DNA of 42,460 nucleotides from Kitasatospora humi (GTDB taxonomy: Bacteria > Actinomycetota > Actinomycetes > Streptomycetales > Streptomycetaceae), in contig NZ_JAJJPA010000052.1 of assembly GCF_020907985.1 (NCBI RefSeq), positions 1 through 42,460 of the forward strand, read 5' to 3'. Both the position numbers and the translations under genes were made by a program. How positions within the stretch are numbered: position 1 is the first letter of the stretch; every line of letters starts with the position of its first letter. The notes below the pieces were generated by a model that had not been told where the DNA came from, searched no databases, and saw only the letters and a list, made by a program, of their open reading frames with translations. Positions 25,203 to 42,460 of the stretch are shown here, one piece after another.

Positions 25203-25634
25203 CTACTCCATCGGGCCGTCAAGGGTCGGGAGTACCTCGAGTTCCTGTAGGAGGCGGAGGAGGTCCTTGTCCGACCATTTCTCGACGAGCCGACCGTCCT
25301 CGATGCGGTGGATCACGGTGGCCGTCATTTCCACGGATTTGCCCGTAGCGGGAATGCCCGGGAGGTCACCCACCTGGGTGCCCCGGGCCGTCATCCGGGT
25401 GACCACCTTGTCGCCTTCCGCGATCTGGTCCTCGATCTCGTGGGTGCCCGGCGTAGCGGCCCAGAACATCCGGAAAGCCTCCTTCAACCCCTCCCGTCCG
25501 GGCCGGACCGGGAACGGCGGCGGCGAGTGGTCGACATAATCCTCGGCCACCAACTCGTCCATGGCCTCCAGGTTGCCCGCATCGATCTCCCGGTAGAAAC
25601 GGCGGACCAGCCTCTTGTTCTCCTCGGCGGACAC
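25203..25634 (-). CDS. SnoaL-like polyketide-cyclase-fold protein
   Basis: 143 residues of the SnoaL-like (NTF2-fold) family. Typical segments are NKRLVRRFYREIDAGNLEAM, EDYVDHSPPPFPVRPGREGL and the C-terminal IHRIEDGRLVEKWSDKDLL. Family members include cyclases and many small hydrolase-like or uncharacterised proteins, so the reaction is unknown. The GTG at 25634 has a perfect AGGAGG five bases upstream, which decides the start over the longer open frame to 25964. It could be co-transcribed with the nitronate monooxygenase gene downstream. Confidence 0.85.
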   Translation of the reverse strand: MSAEENKRLVRRFYREIDAGNLEAMDELVAEDYVDHSPPPFPVRPGREGLKEAFRMFWAATPGTHEIEDQIAEGDKVVTRMTARGTQVGDLPGIPATGKSVEMTATVIHRIEDGRLVEKWSDKDLLRLLQELEVLPTLDGPME

Positions 25635-26029
25635 GGGCGCCTCCTGTGGTTCATCCCGGTGCACCCGGGTCGGCAGGATGTCGGAACGAGTGTGGCCGCC
25701 CTGCTTCGCTGGTCGGTTTCGGACTCGCAGCGGTCGCCTGGTTTCACTCGCACGCCACCGTCGGCCAGGCAGGGGCGGTCGGGGCAGCGGTCGGGCCCCG
25801 TCCAGGACGACGGGCTCTTCACGGTTCGTACGGCGTCGGTGAACGCCACGAGGGGGCTGTCGACCGGCCGGCCCCCCCGTGCACGTGCCGCACAACCGGG
25901 CCGACGCCGCATGCAACCCGACCGTGACCGCCTCGACGGACCGGGCCCTCAGTTTCGCCATCAACGAGTGGCTGTGATCAGCGCGTTCGAAGGTCGGACA
26001 GGATTTGGCAGTCGGACTTCCGTGCTCTT
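25635..26029. other. Gap between SnoaL-like and solute-binding genes
   Basis: 395 bases. A plus-strand frame (about 25859-25977) reads VHVPHNRADAACNPTVTAS and ends SFAINEWL at a TGA; it looks coding, but lacks a start and a recognisable family. Nothing else supported. Confidence 0.35.
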
Positions 26030-27142
26030 TCAGCCGGCATGGAGGATCCGGAAGCGATCGGGTTCCGCCGGGTCCCGATCAACGACTTGGATTGGTGCCC
26101 AAGCCCATTGCCGCACGCTGATGCCCGGCGTGCGGGAGAACCGGATCGGCCCGCGGGTGCCCTCGACCGCCACGCGCGCCCACGACTCGGCGATGGCCGC
26201 CCGGTTCGTGCCGTGGGAACGCAGCACCTCGGCGAGGACGGCGACGGTGTCCCAGCCTTCGAAGGCGACGAAGGAGGGCGCTTCGCCCAGCCGCTCGCGG
26301 AGCTCCTTGCCGACCCTTTCGCCGAGCGGACCGAGGCGCTCGGGCAGGTAGCGCAGGAACGGGATCCCGGCGCCGTCCTCGCCCAGCGCCGTGGCCCATT
26401 CGGCGAACTCCGGTTGACCGGCCGGTGCGCCGATCAGGACCTCCGCGAGCCGCCGGTCGCCCCGGACGGCCCTGACGATCGGTACCGCCGGCTCCGGATG
26501 GCCGACCAGCAGCAGGAGCGCCGTCGCGCCGTGGTCAACGAGCGCGTCGCACAGGGCCTCAGGGGTGAGCGCGTTCGCGTCGAGTGCGAGGACGCTGCCG
26601 CCGCGGGGAGCGAGGTGGTCCCGCAGGACGCGGGTCCCCGACGCCCAGTAGACGCTCGGCTGGGTCACCACGGCGATCCGACGCCGGCCCGCGCCGAGAA
26701 GGAAGTCTGCGTAGACCCGCCAGCCGTGGGACTGGGCGGGAGCCAGGCGCGCGACCCACTCCGTTGGCTCTTCGGTGAGCGCGTCGAGCACCGCGGACGA
26801 GCAGAGGAACGGCACGCCGAGGGCGTCGGCCCGGGCGGCGGCAGCGCGGGCGACCACGCTGTGGTACTCGCCCGCCACGGCGGCCACGCCCAGGCCGGCC
26901 AGTTCGTCCACCGCCGCCGCGGCCCGCTCCGGATCGGCCGCGGTGTCCCGGACCACCAGCTCCAGTGGCCTGCCGTGGACCCCGCCGGCGACGTTGACCT
27001 CGCGAACGGCCAGGTCGAGTCCTGCGAGCAGGTGCCGGCCCGCCTCGACCCAACCGGGCCGCGTCAGCGGGACGAGGGCACCCAGGCGGACGGGTGACCC
27101 GTCTGCCTGGTCCGCTCCGGACGGCGATGGTGGCGTGTTCAT
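26030..27142 (-). CDS. Branched-chain-amino-acid-type periplasmic-binding-fold protein without signal peptide
   Basis: 370 residues with the Peripla_BP_6 fold (LivJ-like): VRLGALVPLTRPGWVEAGRH, LAVREVNVAGGVHGRPLELV, DTAADPERAAAAVDEL and VAAVAGEYHSVVARAAAARA. Ordinary members are lipoproteins of ABC importers or sensor domains. Here the N-terminus (MNTPPSPSGADQADGSP) has no signal sequence and no lipobox Cys, and no ABC transporter gene is adjacent. It may act inside the cell as a ligand-binding protein, or the true start with a signal has been lost. The C-terminal part is complete (WAWAPIQVVDRDPAEPDRF). Confidence 0.8.
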   Translation of the reverse strand: MNTPPSPSGADQADGSPVRLGALVPLTRPGWVEAGRHLLAGLDLAVREVNVAGGVHGRPLELVVRDTAADPERAAAAVDELAGLGVAAVAGEYHSVVARAAAARADALGVPFLCSSAVLDALTEEPTEWVARLAPAQSHGWRVYADFLLGAGRRRIAVVTQPSVYWASGTRVLRDHLAPRGGSVLALDANALTPEALCDALVDHGATALLLLVGHPEPAVPIVRAVRGDRRLAEVLIGAPAGQPEFAEWATALGEDGAGIPFLRYLPERLGPLGERVGKELRERLGEAPSFVAFEGWDTVAVLAEVLRSHGTNRAAIAESWARVAVEGTRGPIRFSRTPGISVRQWAWAPIQVVDRDPAEPDRFRILHAG

Positions 27143-27539
27143 CGGGTGGCGTCTCCCCTGGGACGATGCGGTCGCGGTCCGCCCGGGTCGCGCGCCGGCC
27201 GGTGCCGGCGGTTCGCGTTCATCACGTCTCGCCGCGCTGGGTGCGCCCGGGTGATCATGCCGGTCATTGGATCAACCACCATCGCCGACAGGCAACCGAC
27301 CATTTGTTCGCTGAGCTGCCAAGCCTCATCGTCATCGGCACCAGCAGGGCCTGCACCTCAGAGGTCACTTCTGACACACGCCCAGCCGGTTCCTGGCCCG
27401 AGAGCGTCCTGACGTGCCAGGTCACGGATTCCGATGTCGAGACACGCTGGAGCAGCTCCTCCGTACGGAGGTCGTATCGATTGGCGTCGGCTCTGCCCGT
27501 AGTCCCGGGGACGTACACGGGGTAGCCGCCAGACCGATG
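27143..27539. other. Gap before permease relic
   Basis: About 400 bases. A minus-strand frame ending at 27264 reads RYDLRTEELLQRVSTSESVT and looks coding, without a start or recognisable family. Otherwise nothing identified. Confidence 0.35.
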
Positions 27540-28100
27540 ACCGACCCGACCTGGCCGGCACCTCCGGCCTGGACCAGCTGGCCCTGGTCCAGGGCAGCTG
27601 GCCGACCACCGCGAACGAGATCGTCCTGTCCGCTGGGGCAACAGCGGCGCGACCGTGATCGGCGTGCCGACGGGGGACCATACGCTGGTGGACACCACCA
27701 CCGGCGACCTGTTCTGGACCAAGCTGGAGCTGCTCCACGGCCGTTGGTACCAGAACCCCGGCGAAGCCGTGATCAACGACTACCTGGCCTCGACGGCCGG
27801 GATGCACGTCGGCGACACCGTCACCGTGACGCAGGACAACAGGCGACTGCCGCTGCGGATCGTCGGCATCGACTTCGACGCCAGCGGCGACGGGGTCGTG
27901 ATGACCGACAATGCCACGTTCACCGCCGCCGTACATCACCCAGTTCAACGTCAAGCTGGCCGACAACGTCAGCGGCCCGGACTGGTCCGCCTCGGCCACC
28001 CCCGCGCTGACCCCGCTGCACGCCGAAGCCACCCCGAACATCACGTACGACAACGTGACGGTGCTCCCCATGAGCGCCCTGGTGGCCGCCGACATCCTCG
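27540..28100 (+). pseudogene. FtsX/MacB-type ABC permease relic
   Basis: Fragments of the extracellular core domain of an FtsX-like ABC permease in three frames. The best part reads KLELLHGRWYQNPGEAVIND and ASTAGMHVGDTVTVTQDNRR followed by LPLRIVGIDFDASGDGVVMT. A preceding frame gives LDQLALVQGSWPTTANEIVL, and a following frame YITQFNVKLADNVSGPDWSA. None of the membrane segments remain. At least two frameshifts, so the gene is dead. It may be a former export gene of the peptide cluster (inference). Confidence 0.7.
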
Positions 28101-28103
28101 GTG

Positions 28104-28215
28104 GCGCGGAGCAGGTCGATGAGGTCCGTGTCGTGCACGACTGGTCGTACGACATCGAGGTGTTCTCCGCCGACCGCTTCTTCCTCCGCGGTGACGCCGC
28201 ATGCTTCACTGGCCT
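28104..28215 (+). pseudogene. Flavin-dependent halogenase relic
   Basis: About 36 codons reading VRVVHDWSYDIEVFSADRFF then LRGDAACFTG. The combination of a DWSY segment, then FF/L, then GDAACF is characteristic of flavin-dependent halogenases of the tryptophan-halogenase family found in glycopeptide and other NRPS clusters, where GDAACF binds FAD. It is fused in frame to the end of the permease relic and stops being recognisable after TGLRDP. It lies 330 bases before the NRPS gene. Confidence 0.6.
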
Positions 28216-28542
28216 GCGGGACCCCGCCGCACTGCGGTGTTCAAGTGGTGCGAAGGCGCGGTTGAACGGCCGCGGCGGTGATCGTCGAGGATTGATTCAT
28301 CGTCAGGGCCTGCACCATAGTGAGTGGGCCGAATGTGTGGGAACGCGGTGCGAGTGGAACGCGGAATTACCCATCCGGCTTGATGCGGTATTCACGGCGG
28401 GTTCCCACCGGGCCGGTCCGCACGGTGCCGGCCGCCCGGTCACAGCTTTGTCTCAGAGGAGCTGGGCTCATTTCGGCATGCCCTGACGGCTGCCGGGTCC
28501 TGCCTCTTCGGTCGGCGATTCGAATAGGTGGGGTGTGCAGGA
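28216..28542 (+). other. NRPS upstream region
   Basis: About 330 bases between the halogenase relic and the NRPS start. It must hold the promoter, but no convincing -35/-10 pair or regulator palindrome was found by eye. Confidence 0.4.
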
Positions 28543-38174
<9,632 letters not shown>

Positions 38175-38178
<4 letters not shown>

Positions 38179-38318
38179 GCCCGTTGTCGTTCGCTCAGCG
38201 CCGGCTGTGGCTCCCGTGGCGTGCCTAGGGTGCCGGCGCCACGCACGACACCCCGATGGCGGTGTGGATCACCGGACGCCTGGACCCTACCGCGTTGAAA
38301 AGGCGATGCGACCCCTGA
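38175..38318 (+). pseudogene. Relic of the next NRPS gene (condensation-domain start)
   Basis: The ATG overlaps the stop of the trimodular NRPS as ATGA. It reads MSPLSFAQRRLWLPWRA and a TAG (38226-38228), then continues in the same frame as GAGATHDTPMAVWITGRLD PTALKR to a TGA at 38316-38318. This is the first 47 codons of an LCL-type condensation domain (compare residue 1051 of the intact NRPS) with one nonsense codon. All further domains are gone; the FkbM gene begins 73 bases later. Confidence 0.85.
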
Positions 38319-38390
38319 GTAGGCGCAGAAGCCGGATCGGGCCACAGGTGCCCGGATCAGTTGACTTGATATCGAAGGGAGCTGGGCCAC

Positions 38391-39188
38391 ATGGCGCTGA
38401 CGCGCAAGTTCCTTCCCAATGGAAAGTCCATTGCCGGAATCAGCCGGAGTGAGACTGACTACCTCTACAAGGAGATCTTCGAAGACCGAGCGTACGTCTT
38501 CGAGAGCGCTGCACCGCTGCCGGCCGAACCGGTCATCTTCGACGTCGGTGCGAACATCGGGATCTTTTCGCTGTTCGCTGTCCAGCAGTGGCCCGGCGCC
38601 AGGGTCTTCGCCTTCGAGCCCGTCCCGCAGGTCTTCGAGGCGCTCCAGCAGAACCTGGGAGCGTCGGCCGGCGTCACCCTGCACAACATGGCGCTCGGGA
38701 ACGAGGCGGAGACCCGCGAGATCGTCTACTACCCGAACTACACGATGATGTCTGGGTTCGCCGCGGATGCGCAGGCGGATCGTGCCGTCGTCGAGCAGTA
38801 CGTGCGCAACACCACCGAGGATCTGGCGAACGGGGAGCTGAAGGCCGCCGTCCTGGAGAACCTGGACAGCACCCTGGACGGGAGGTTCGAACAGCAGCTG
38901 ATCTCGGTCGAGGTGCAGCGTGTCACCGACATGATGAACCGTCACCACATCGACCGGATCGACCTGCTGAAGATCGACGTCGAGGGGTTCGAACTCCAGG
39001 TCCTCCAGGGCATCGAGGAGGGAGCCTGGCCGTCGATCGGCAGCGCGGTCGTCGAAGTCTCCGACCGCGACGGCGAACTCGCCGCCATCGAAGGGCTGTT
39101 CAAGAGCCATGGGATGCGGACCGAGGTGCGGCAGGTGAGCGAGTACCGCGAGACCGACCTCCACATCCTGTTCGCGGAGCGCCAGTGA
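38391..39188 (+). CDS. FkbM-family methyltransferase
   Basis: 265 residues of the FkbM family, SAM-dependent O-methyltransferases named after the FK506 tailoring enzyme. Motifs: VIFDVGANIGIFSLFAVQQW (SAM-binding motif I), VFAFEPVPQVFEALQQNL (motif II acidic residue) and IDLLKIDVEGFELQVLQGIE, the hallmark of the family. An AAGGGAG site lies about nine bases before the ATG. In NRPS clusters these enzymes often methylate a hydroxyl or carboxylate of the product or its building block; here Ser or a modified Asp are possible targets (inference). Same strand as the NRPS genes. Confidence 0.9.
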   Translation: MALTRKFLPNGKSIAGISRSETDYLYKEIFEDRAYVFESAAPLPAEPVIFDVGANIGIFSLFAVQQWPGARVFAFEPVPQVFEALQQNLGASAGVTLHNMALGNEAETREIVYYPNYTMMSGFAADAQADRAVVEQYVRNTTEDLANGELKAAVLENLDSTLDGRFEQQLISVEVQRVTDMMNRHHIDRIDLLKIDVEGFELQVLQGIEEGAWPSIGSAVVEVSDRDGELAAIEGLFKSHGMRTEVRQVSEYRETDLHILFAERQ

Positions 39189-39254
39189 ACGGTAGTGACG
39201 TCGCGACACAGGAGGGATGAATTCGACCTGCCCGGCCCTGAGTGCGATCCCTCG

Positions 39255-39322
39255 AGGCGGCTGTCGTGCAGCCGCGGTTGACCGTTTGATGCTCCGGTCG
39301 ACCCGCCGTGCGACAGCCGCCT
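39255..39322. terminator. Inverted repeat after the FkbM gene
   Basis: Arms AGGCGGCTGTCG (39255-39266) and CGACAGCCGCCT (39311-39322) are exact complements. Inside lies a second, nearly perfect pair, GGTTGACCG and CGGTCGACC, allowing G-U pairing. A nested hairpin 70 bases after the stop suggests a terminator or an mRNA structure; an insertion-sequence footprint is also possible. Confidence 0.5.
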
Positions 39323-39725
39323 GGCGTCGTCAGATCGCGGCGTAGCGGCGACGGACCTCGTCAAGGTGCCGACCGTGCAAACCCCTGTTGTTCACGAGCG
39401 ATGGCTTGACATTGGCTCGAACGACACTGTCCCGCTCGTCGGTGACCGAGTGTTCAACCGGTGGTGTGCGCCAGTTGGACACCCCGGCGCACTCGTCCGG
39501 GACCGCAGGTCGGCGCCGGCCCTGCCGCACCGCACACCCTTGTATTCCAGCAGTCCTGTGCCATCTGTGTGTTCAGGATCGGCGTGCACTCTGCCACTTA
39601 CCGAGCGACGTGGGTTGGGGCATAGTGGTCCGCGGCCCCGCCGTGATCTCCAATGCCGACGCAGCCGATGCCGATGATGCGCGCTTCGGGCCCTCTGTGA
39701 TCAAAAAACCAGAAAGGGCGCTACG
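39323..39725. other. Gap between FkbM and MbtH genes
   Basis: 400 bases. A minus-strand frame ending at 39330 reads VRANVKPSLVNNRGLHGRHL DEVRRRY and looks like the tail of a gene, possibly a transposase, but I cannot assign it. The segment directly before the MbtH gene should hold its promoter. Confidence 0.35.
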
Positions 39726-39938
39726 TTGACGAACCCGTTCGACGATCCCGATGCGAATTACCTGGTCCTTGTCAATGACGAGGGTCAGTATTCGCTGTGG
39801 CCGGTCTTCATCGAGGTGCCTGCCGGCTGGCAGACCGTTTTTGGTGAGGCTCCTCGCCAGGATTGCCTGGACCACATCGAAAACTCCTGGACGGACATGC
39901 GCCCGAAGAGCCTGATCGCGGCGATGGAGAGGAAGTAA
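39726..39938 (+). CDS. MbtH-like protein
   Basis: 70 residues, the usual length. MbtH proteins bind NRPS adenylation domains and are needed for their folding or activity. The family pattern is complete: NPFDDPDANYLVLVNDEGQ, SLWPVFIEVPAGWQTVFG and the end ENSWTDMRPKSL, with the invariant tryptophans. The start is a TTG at 39726 with an AAAGGG site eight bases upstream; no ATG or GTG fits. Expected partners are the A domains of both NRPS proteins in this window. Confidence 0.93.
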   Translation: MTNPFDDPDANYLVLVNDEGQYSLWPVFIEVPAGWQTVFGEAPRQDCLDHIENSWTDMRPKSLIAAMERK

Positions 39939-40050
39939 TCCGGAAACAGGACGGCGTGAGGCGGCGTACCTCGGCTGAGGTAGGAGTCGGAACGGTGCGC
40001 CGCGCCCCAGAGCAACAGTGACTGACGGAGCAGCAGCCTAAGGGAACACC

Positions 40051-40672
40051 ATGGCTATCGATCTCGGCGGCTATCAGAGCCTGGGAGTCGCCTTCGCCGC
40101 GCATGTCGCGCTTCACCCAACGCCCGGGGCTACCTCCGCGAGGGCTCCTACGCGACGTTCCAGAAGCTCGTCAGAGACGCCGCCCCCGCCACCTTCGCCC
40201 ACATCTCACGCCCCGCCTGCCTGGCGCTGATCCTGCCGCAACTGCCCCGGCCGGCTCGGAAGTCCTCGCCGGCCGATACGGCGCCGCGCAGCAGCTGTTC
40301 GACCTCGGCGCGGATATGCCGCCGCTGGACTTCGACCACCTCGCCGTCGGCGTGCTGTCCGGTGACGGGCTCATCGGCATGCTGGCCGAGACCGCCGAGC
40401 GGGAGTCGGCCGGGAGCCCGATCGATCGGTTCGCGGTGCGCTTCAGGTGCTGATCGCCTCCGCCGCGCTCGCGGTCTGGTGCAGCGATGACCGTCAGCAG
40501 GAGGCGGCGCTCCTCGGGATCCTCGGCCGGCTCTCCGGGCGCCTCGGTAGCGCCCCGCTGAATCACTCCGGACGAGCGTGCGAGTGCCGAGCAGGCGCTG
40601 TTCGACATCACTGTCGCGCGCTTCCAGGACCGGCTGCTCCTCGACCTGTCCGGACGTCATGTTTCCGGCTGA
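40051..40672 (+). pseudogene. Unknown cluster gene, decayed by several frameshifts
   Basis: A gene of about 205 codons can be followed through changing frames from an ATG at 40051 (AAGGGA site upstream) to a TGA at 40670-40672. Segments in order: MAIDLGGYQSLGVAFAAHVA; NARGYLREGSYATFQKLVRD and HISRPACLALILPQLP; AGSEVLAGRYGAAQQLFDLG and DHLAVGVLSGDGLIGMLAET; VLIASAALAVWCSDDRQQEA; and EQALFDITVARFQDRLLLDL. At least four shifts are needed. The protein would be soluble and helical. Family not recognised. It lies between MbtH and ACP genes and was probably part of the cluster. Confidence 0.6.
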
Positions 40673-40685
40673 GAAAGAGACTTCG

Positions 40686-40967
40686 ATGACTGATCGGGAA
40701 GTGGGCGTGGGGGTGTCGGGCGAGGACATCGAGCGATGGTTGTTGGAGCGGGTGTCCGCCTACCTGGAGACGCCGGTGGGGGAGATCGATCCGGAGGTCT
40801 CGCTCGCCGAGTACGGGTTGGAGTCGGTGTACGCCTTCGCGTTGTGCGGGGACATCGAGGACAAGTTGGGGGTGATCGTGGAGCCCACCGTGGTGTGGGA
40901 CGTCGACACGGTGGCAGCTCTGACCGTTCACCTGGTCGCTCTCATGGCTGAACTGCCGTTGGCCTGA
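40686..40967 (+). CDS. Stand-alone acyl carrier protein
   Basis: 93 residues of the PP-binding fold. The phosphopantetheine site is in EYGLESVYAFALCGDIEDKL, with Ser after GLE. Upstream residues DIERWLLERVSAYLETPVGE are typical helix I. An AAAGAGA site precedes the ATG. It lies 175 bases before the second NRPS, whose first domain is a starter-type condensation domain, so it probably carries the acyl or aryl starter unit to that domain, or to C1 of the first NRPS. No ligase that would load it is in the window. Confidence 0.9.
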   Translation: MTDREVGVGVSGEDIERWLLERVSAYLETPVGEIDPEVSLAEYGLESVYAFALCGDIEDKLGVIVEPTVVWDVDTVAALTVHLVALMAELPLA

Positions 40968-41141
40968 AGGGACTTCAAGGGCCTTCAAGGCCTGCACGGC
41001 TCCTAGCGCGGGTCTGTTCTGCCGGCGGCGGGGTCCGAAGGGATCCGGGTTGGCCGGTTCGATTCACGCGGTGCCGGTGCCGTGGTTCAGCGTCCTGCCT
41101 TTGTTCTTCCAGAGTGCGTCGATCGATTGAGGGATACGAGA

Positions 41142-42460
41142 ATGGGTGCATCCGAACAGGGTCCGTGGGATCTGATGTCCGGACAGCTGGGGGTCTGGTA
41201 CGCGCAGCAGCTCGCGCCTGACAATCCGGCGTACAACATCGGTGACTGCACGGAGATCCACGGTGAACTCGACGTTGATCTCTTCGTGCGTGCGCTGCGC
41301 CGTACGGTGCAGGAGGCGGAGGCTTTCCGACTGCGCCTGTGTGTGGAGGGCGGGACCCCGCGGCAGTTCCTGGGTGAGGCCGGGGAGGTTCCGGTTCACG
41401 TGGCGGATCTGCGGGGGGAGTCCGATCCGCGCGCGATGGCGGAGGAGTGGATCCAGGCTGATCTGGATACGCCGGTGGAACTGGTGGGTGGGGCGCTGTC
41501 GGTACATGCGTTCTTCGTGCTCGGGTCGGATCGCTTCCTGTGGTACCAGCGTGCTCACCACATCGTTCTCGACGGCAATGGTCTCTCGCAGTTCGCCGAG
41601 CGGCTGTCCCAGGTGTACGGGGCGCTTCGGACGGGTGGGGATCCGGCCCAGGGTGCTTTGAAGTCGGTCTCGGAGCTGATCGAGACCGACCGGGTCTACC
41701 GGGATGCGCAGGAACGTGACCGGGACCGGCAGTTCTGGCTGGAGACGTTCTCGGACCATGCGGATGGGACGGCGCCCGACGAACCGCAGGGGCGGAGCCT
41801 GGCCGGTCGACCGGTGATCCACCAGCAGGATCTCGGGGGCGACGTCACCGCTCGGCTGCGGGCTGCCGCGAAGCGGCTTCGGGTCAGCTTCGCCGGTTTG
41901 GTGATCGCCGCGTCGGCCGTCTACCAGCACCGGTCCACCGGGGCGCGGGACATCGTGCTCGGAGTGCCGGCCAGTGGCCGCACGAGCATGCGTGAGGCGG
42001 GCATCCCCGGCATGACCGCGAACATCATGCCGATCAGGCTCAGCGTCCATCCGGGCACGTCCGTCGGGGAGCTCGCGCGGCAGACGCAGCGAGCGATCCA
42101 CAGCGGTCTGCGTCACCAGCGCTACCAGTACCCGGACCTACTCAGGGACTTGAAGCGGGTCGGCGGCACCCCGCTGTACGACATGGTCGTCAACGTCATG
42201 GTGGCCGACCGCCGGATCAGGTTCGGCGACTGCGCGATCACCCGGACCGGCCTCGCAAGCGGGCCTGCCGAATGCCTGAAGGTCGACGTGCTCAGTAGCA
42301 CGGCCGAGGGCGGTGTGCAGACCCTCATCGAGATGAACCGCGAGCACTATGACGCCGAAGCGGCGTCGTCGGTGAGCCGCCGCTACCTGGCCGTGCTGGA
42401 CTGGCTCAGCAGTGCTCCGGCCACCGCCTCCGTCAGCACCGTCGACCTGCTCGACCCGGT
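41142..42460 (+). CDS. Second NRPS, N-terminal starter-type condensation domain (runs off the window)
   Basis: Open frame from the ATG at 41142 to the window end, 439 codons so far, preceded by GAGGG eight bases upstream. The whole visible part is one condensation domain: LMSGQLGVWYAQQLAPDNPA, the active-site motif in RAHHIVLDGNGLS, AASAVYQHRSTGARDIVLGV and GIPGMTANIMPIRL. It is closely similar to C1 of the first NRPS and to EntF/DhbF first domains. The end (VSTVDLLDPV) is the linker that normally leads into an adenylation domain. Domain content beyond is unknown. Confidence 0.92.
   Translation, partial: MGASEQGPWDLMSGQLGVWYAQQLAPDNPAYNIGDCTEIHGELDVDLFVRALRRTVQEAEAFRLRLCVEGGTPRQFLGEAGEVPVHVADLRGESDPRAMAEEWIQADLDTPVELVGGALSVHAFFVLGSDRFLWYQRAHHIVLDGNGLSQFAERLSQVYGALRTGGDPAQGALKSVSELIETDRVYRDAQERDRDRQFWLETFSDHADGTAPDEPQGRSLAGRPVIHQQDLGGDVTARLRAAAKRLRVSFAGLVIAASAVYQHRSTGARDIVLGVPASGRTSMREAGIPGMTANIMPIRLSVHPGTSVGELARQTQRAIHSGLRHQRYQYPDLLRDLKRVGGTPLYDMVVNVMVADRRIRFGDCAITRTGLASGPAECLKVDVLSSTAEGGVQTLIEMNREHYDAEAASSVSRRYLAVLDWLSSAPATASVSTVDLLDP

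Overview
The window is very GC-rich actinobacterial DNA with Streptomyces-type ribosome binding sites, many GTG starts and families typical of Streptomycetaceae (MarR-linked ClC channels, SpoIIE-type phosphatase, Beta_protein family, DUF4097 with a NarL-type two-component pair, MbtH and NRPS genes). The genus cannot be fixed from the sequence; Streptomyces, Kitasatospora or a close relative is most likely. The gene order looks like a chromosome arm: short operons, orphan copies of core genes, many decayed genes, an integrase relic at a tRNA 3' end, and then a biosynthetic cluster.

Left part (1-10.3 kb), an anion-transport block: a multicopper-oxidase C-terminal relic, a SulP permease, two ClC chloride channels (one plain, one with C-terminal CBS domains), a SAM methyltransferase, a deazaflavin-type reductase, a MarR regulator, a PP2C/SpoIIE phosphatase and a small zinc-ribbon protein. 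A palindrome TTGCAT-N-ATGCAA occurs three times between the second ClC gene and the MarR gene. Weaker copies precede the first ClC gene, precede the zinc-ribbon gene, and lie alone at 10.6 kb. I read this as the operator set of the MarR protein.

Middle part (10.3-27.2 kb), a mixed accessory stretch: an orphan nuoD, a frameshifted Beta_protein-family gene, a PEBP (YbhB/YbcL) gene with an inverted partial duplicate, an integrase relic overlapping a tRNA 3' end, an AhpD-like frameshifted gene, a rhomboid-like protein with a methyltransferase, and a histidine kinase - response regulator - DUF4097 operon. That operon shares a GGGGTAGGG-type promoter element with a second, broken DUF4097 locus. It is followed by a nitronate monooxygenase, a SnoaL-like protein and a solute-binding protein without a signal peptide.

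Right part (27.5 kb to the end), a nonribosomal peptide cluster. Relics of an FtsX/MacB-type permease and of a flavin-dependent halogenase lead into an intact 3211-residue NRPS (C-A-T-C-A-T-C-A-T, no thioesterase). Specificity residues read by eye match Phe, Asp and Ser. Its stop overlaps the ATG of a next NRPS gene that survives only as about 47 codons with an internal TAG. Then come an FkbM methyltransferase, an MbtH protein, a multiply frameshifted unknown gene, a stand-alone acyl carrier protein, and a second NRPS that starts with an EntF-like condensation domain and runs off the window. Both NRPS proteins begin with this starter-like C domain, so the peptide is probably capped with an acyl or aryl group. 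The intact 9.6-kb reading frame among many frameshifted small genes argues for real gene decay rather than dense sequencing error.
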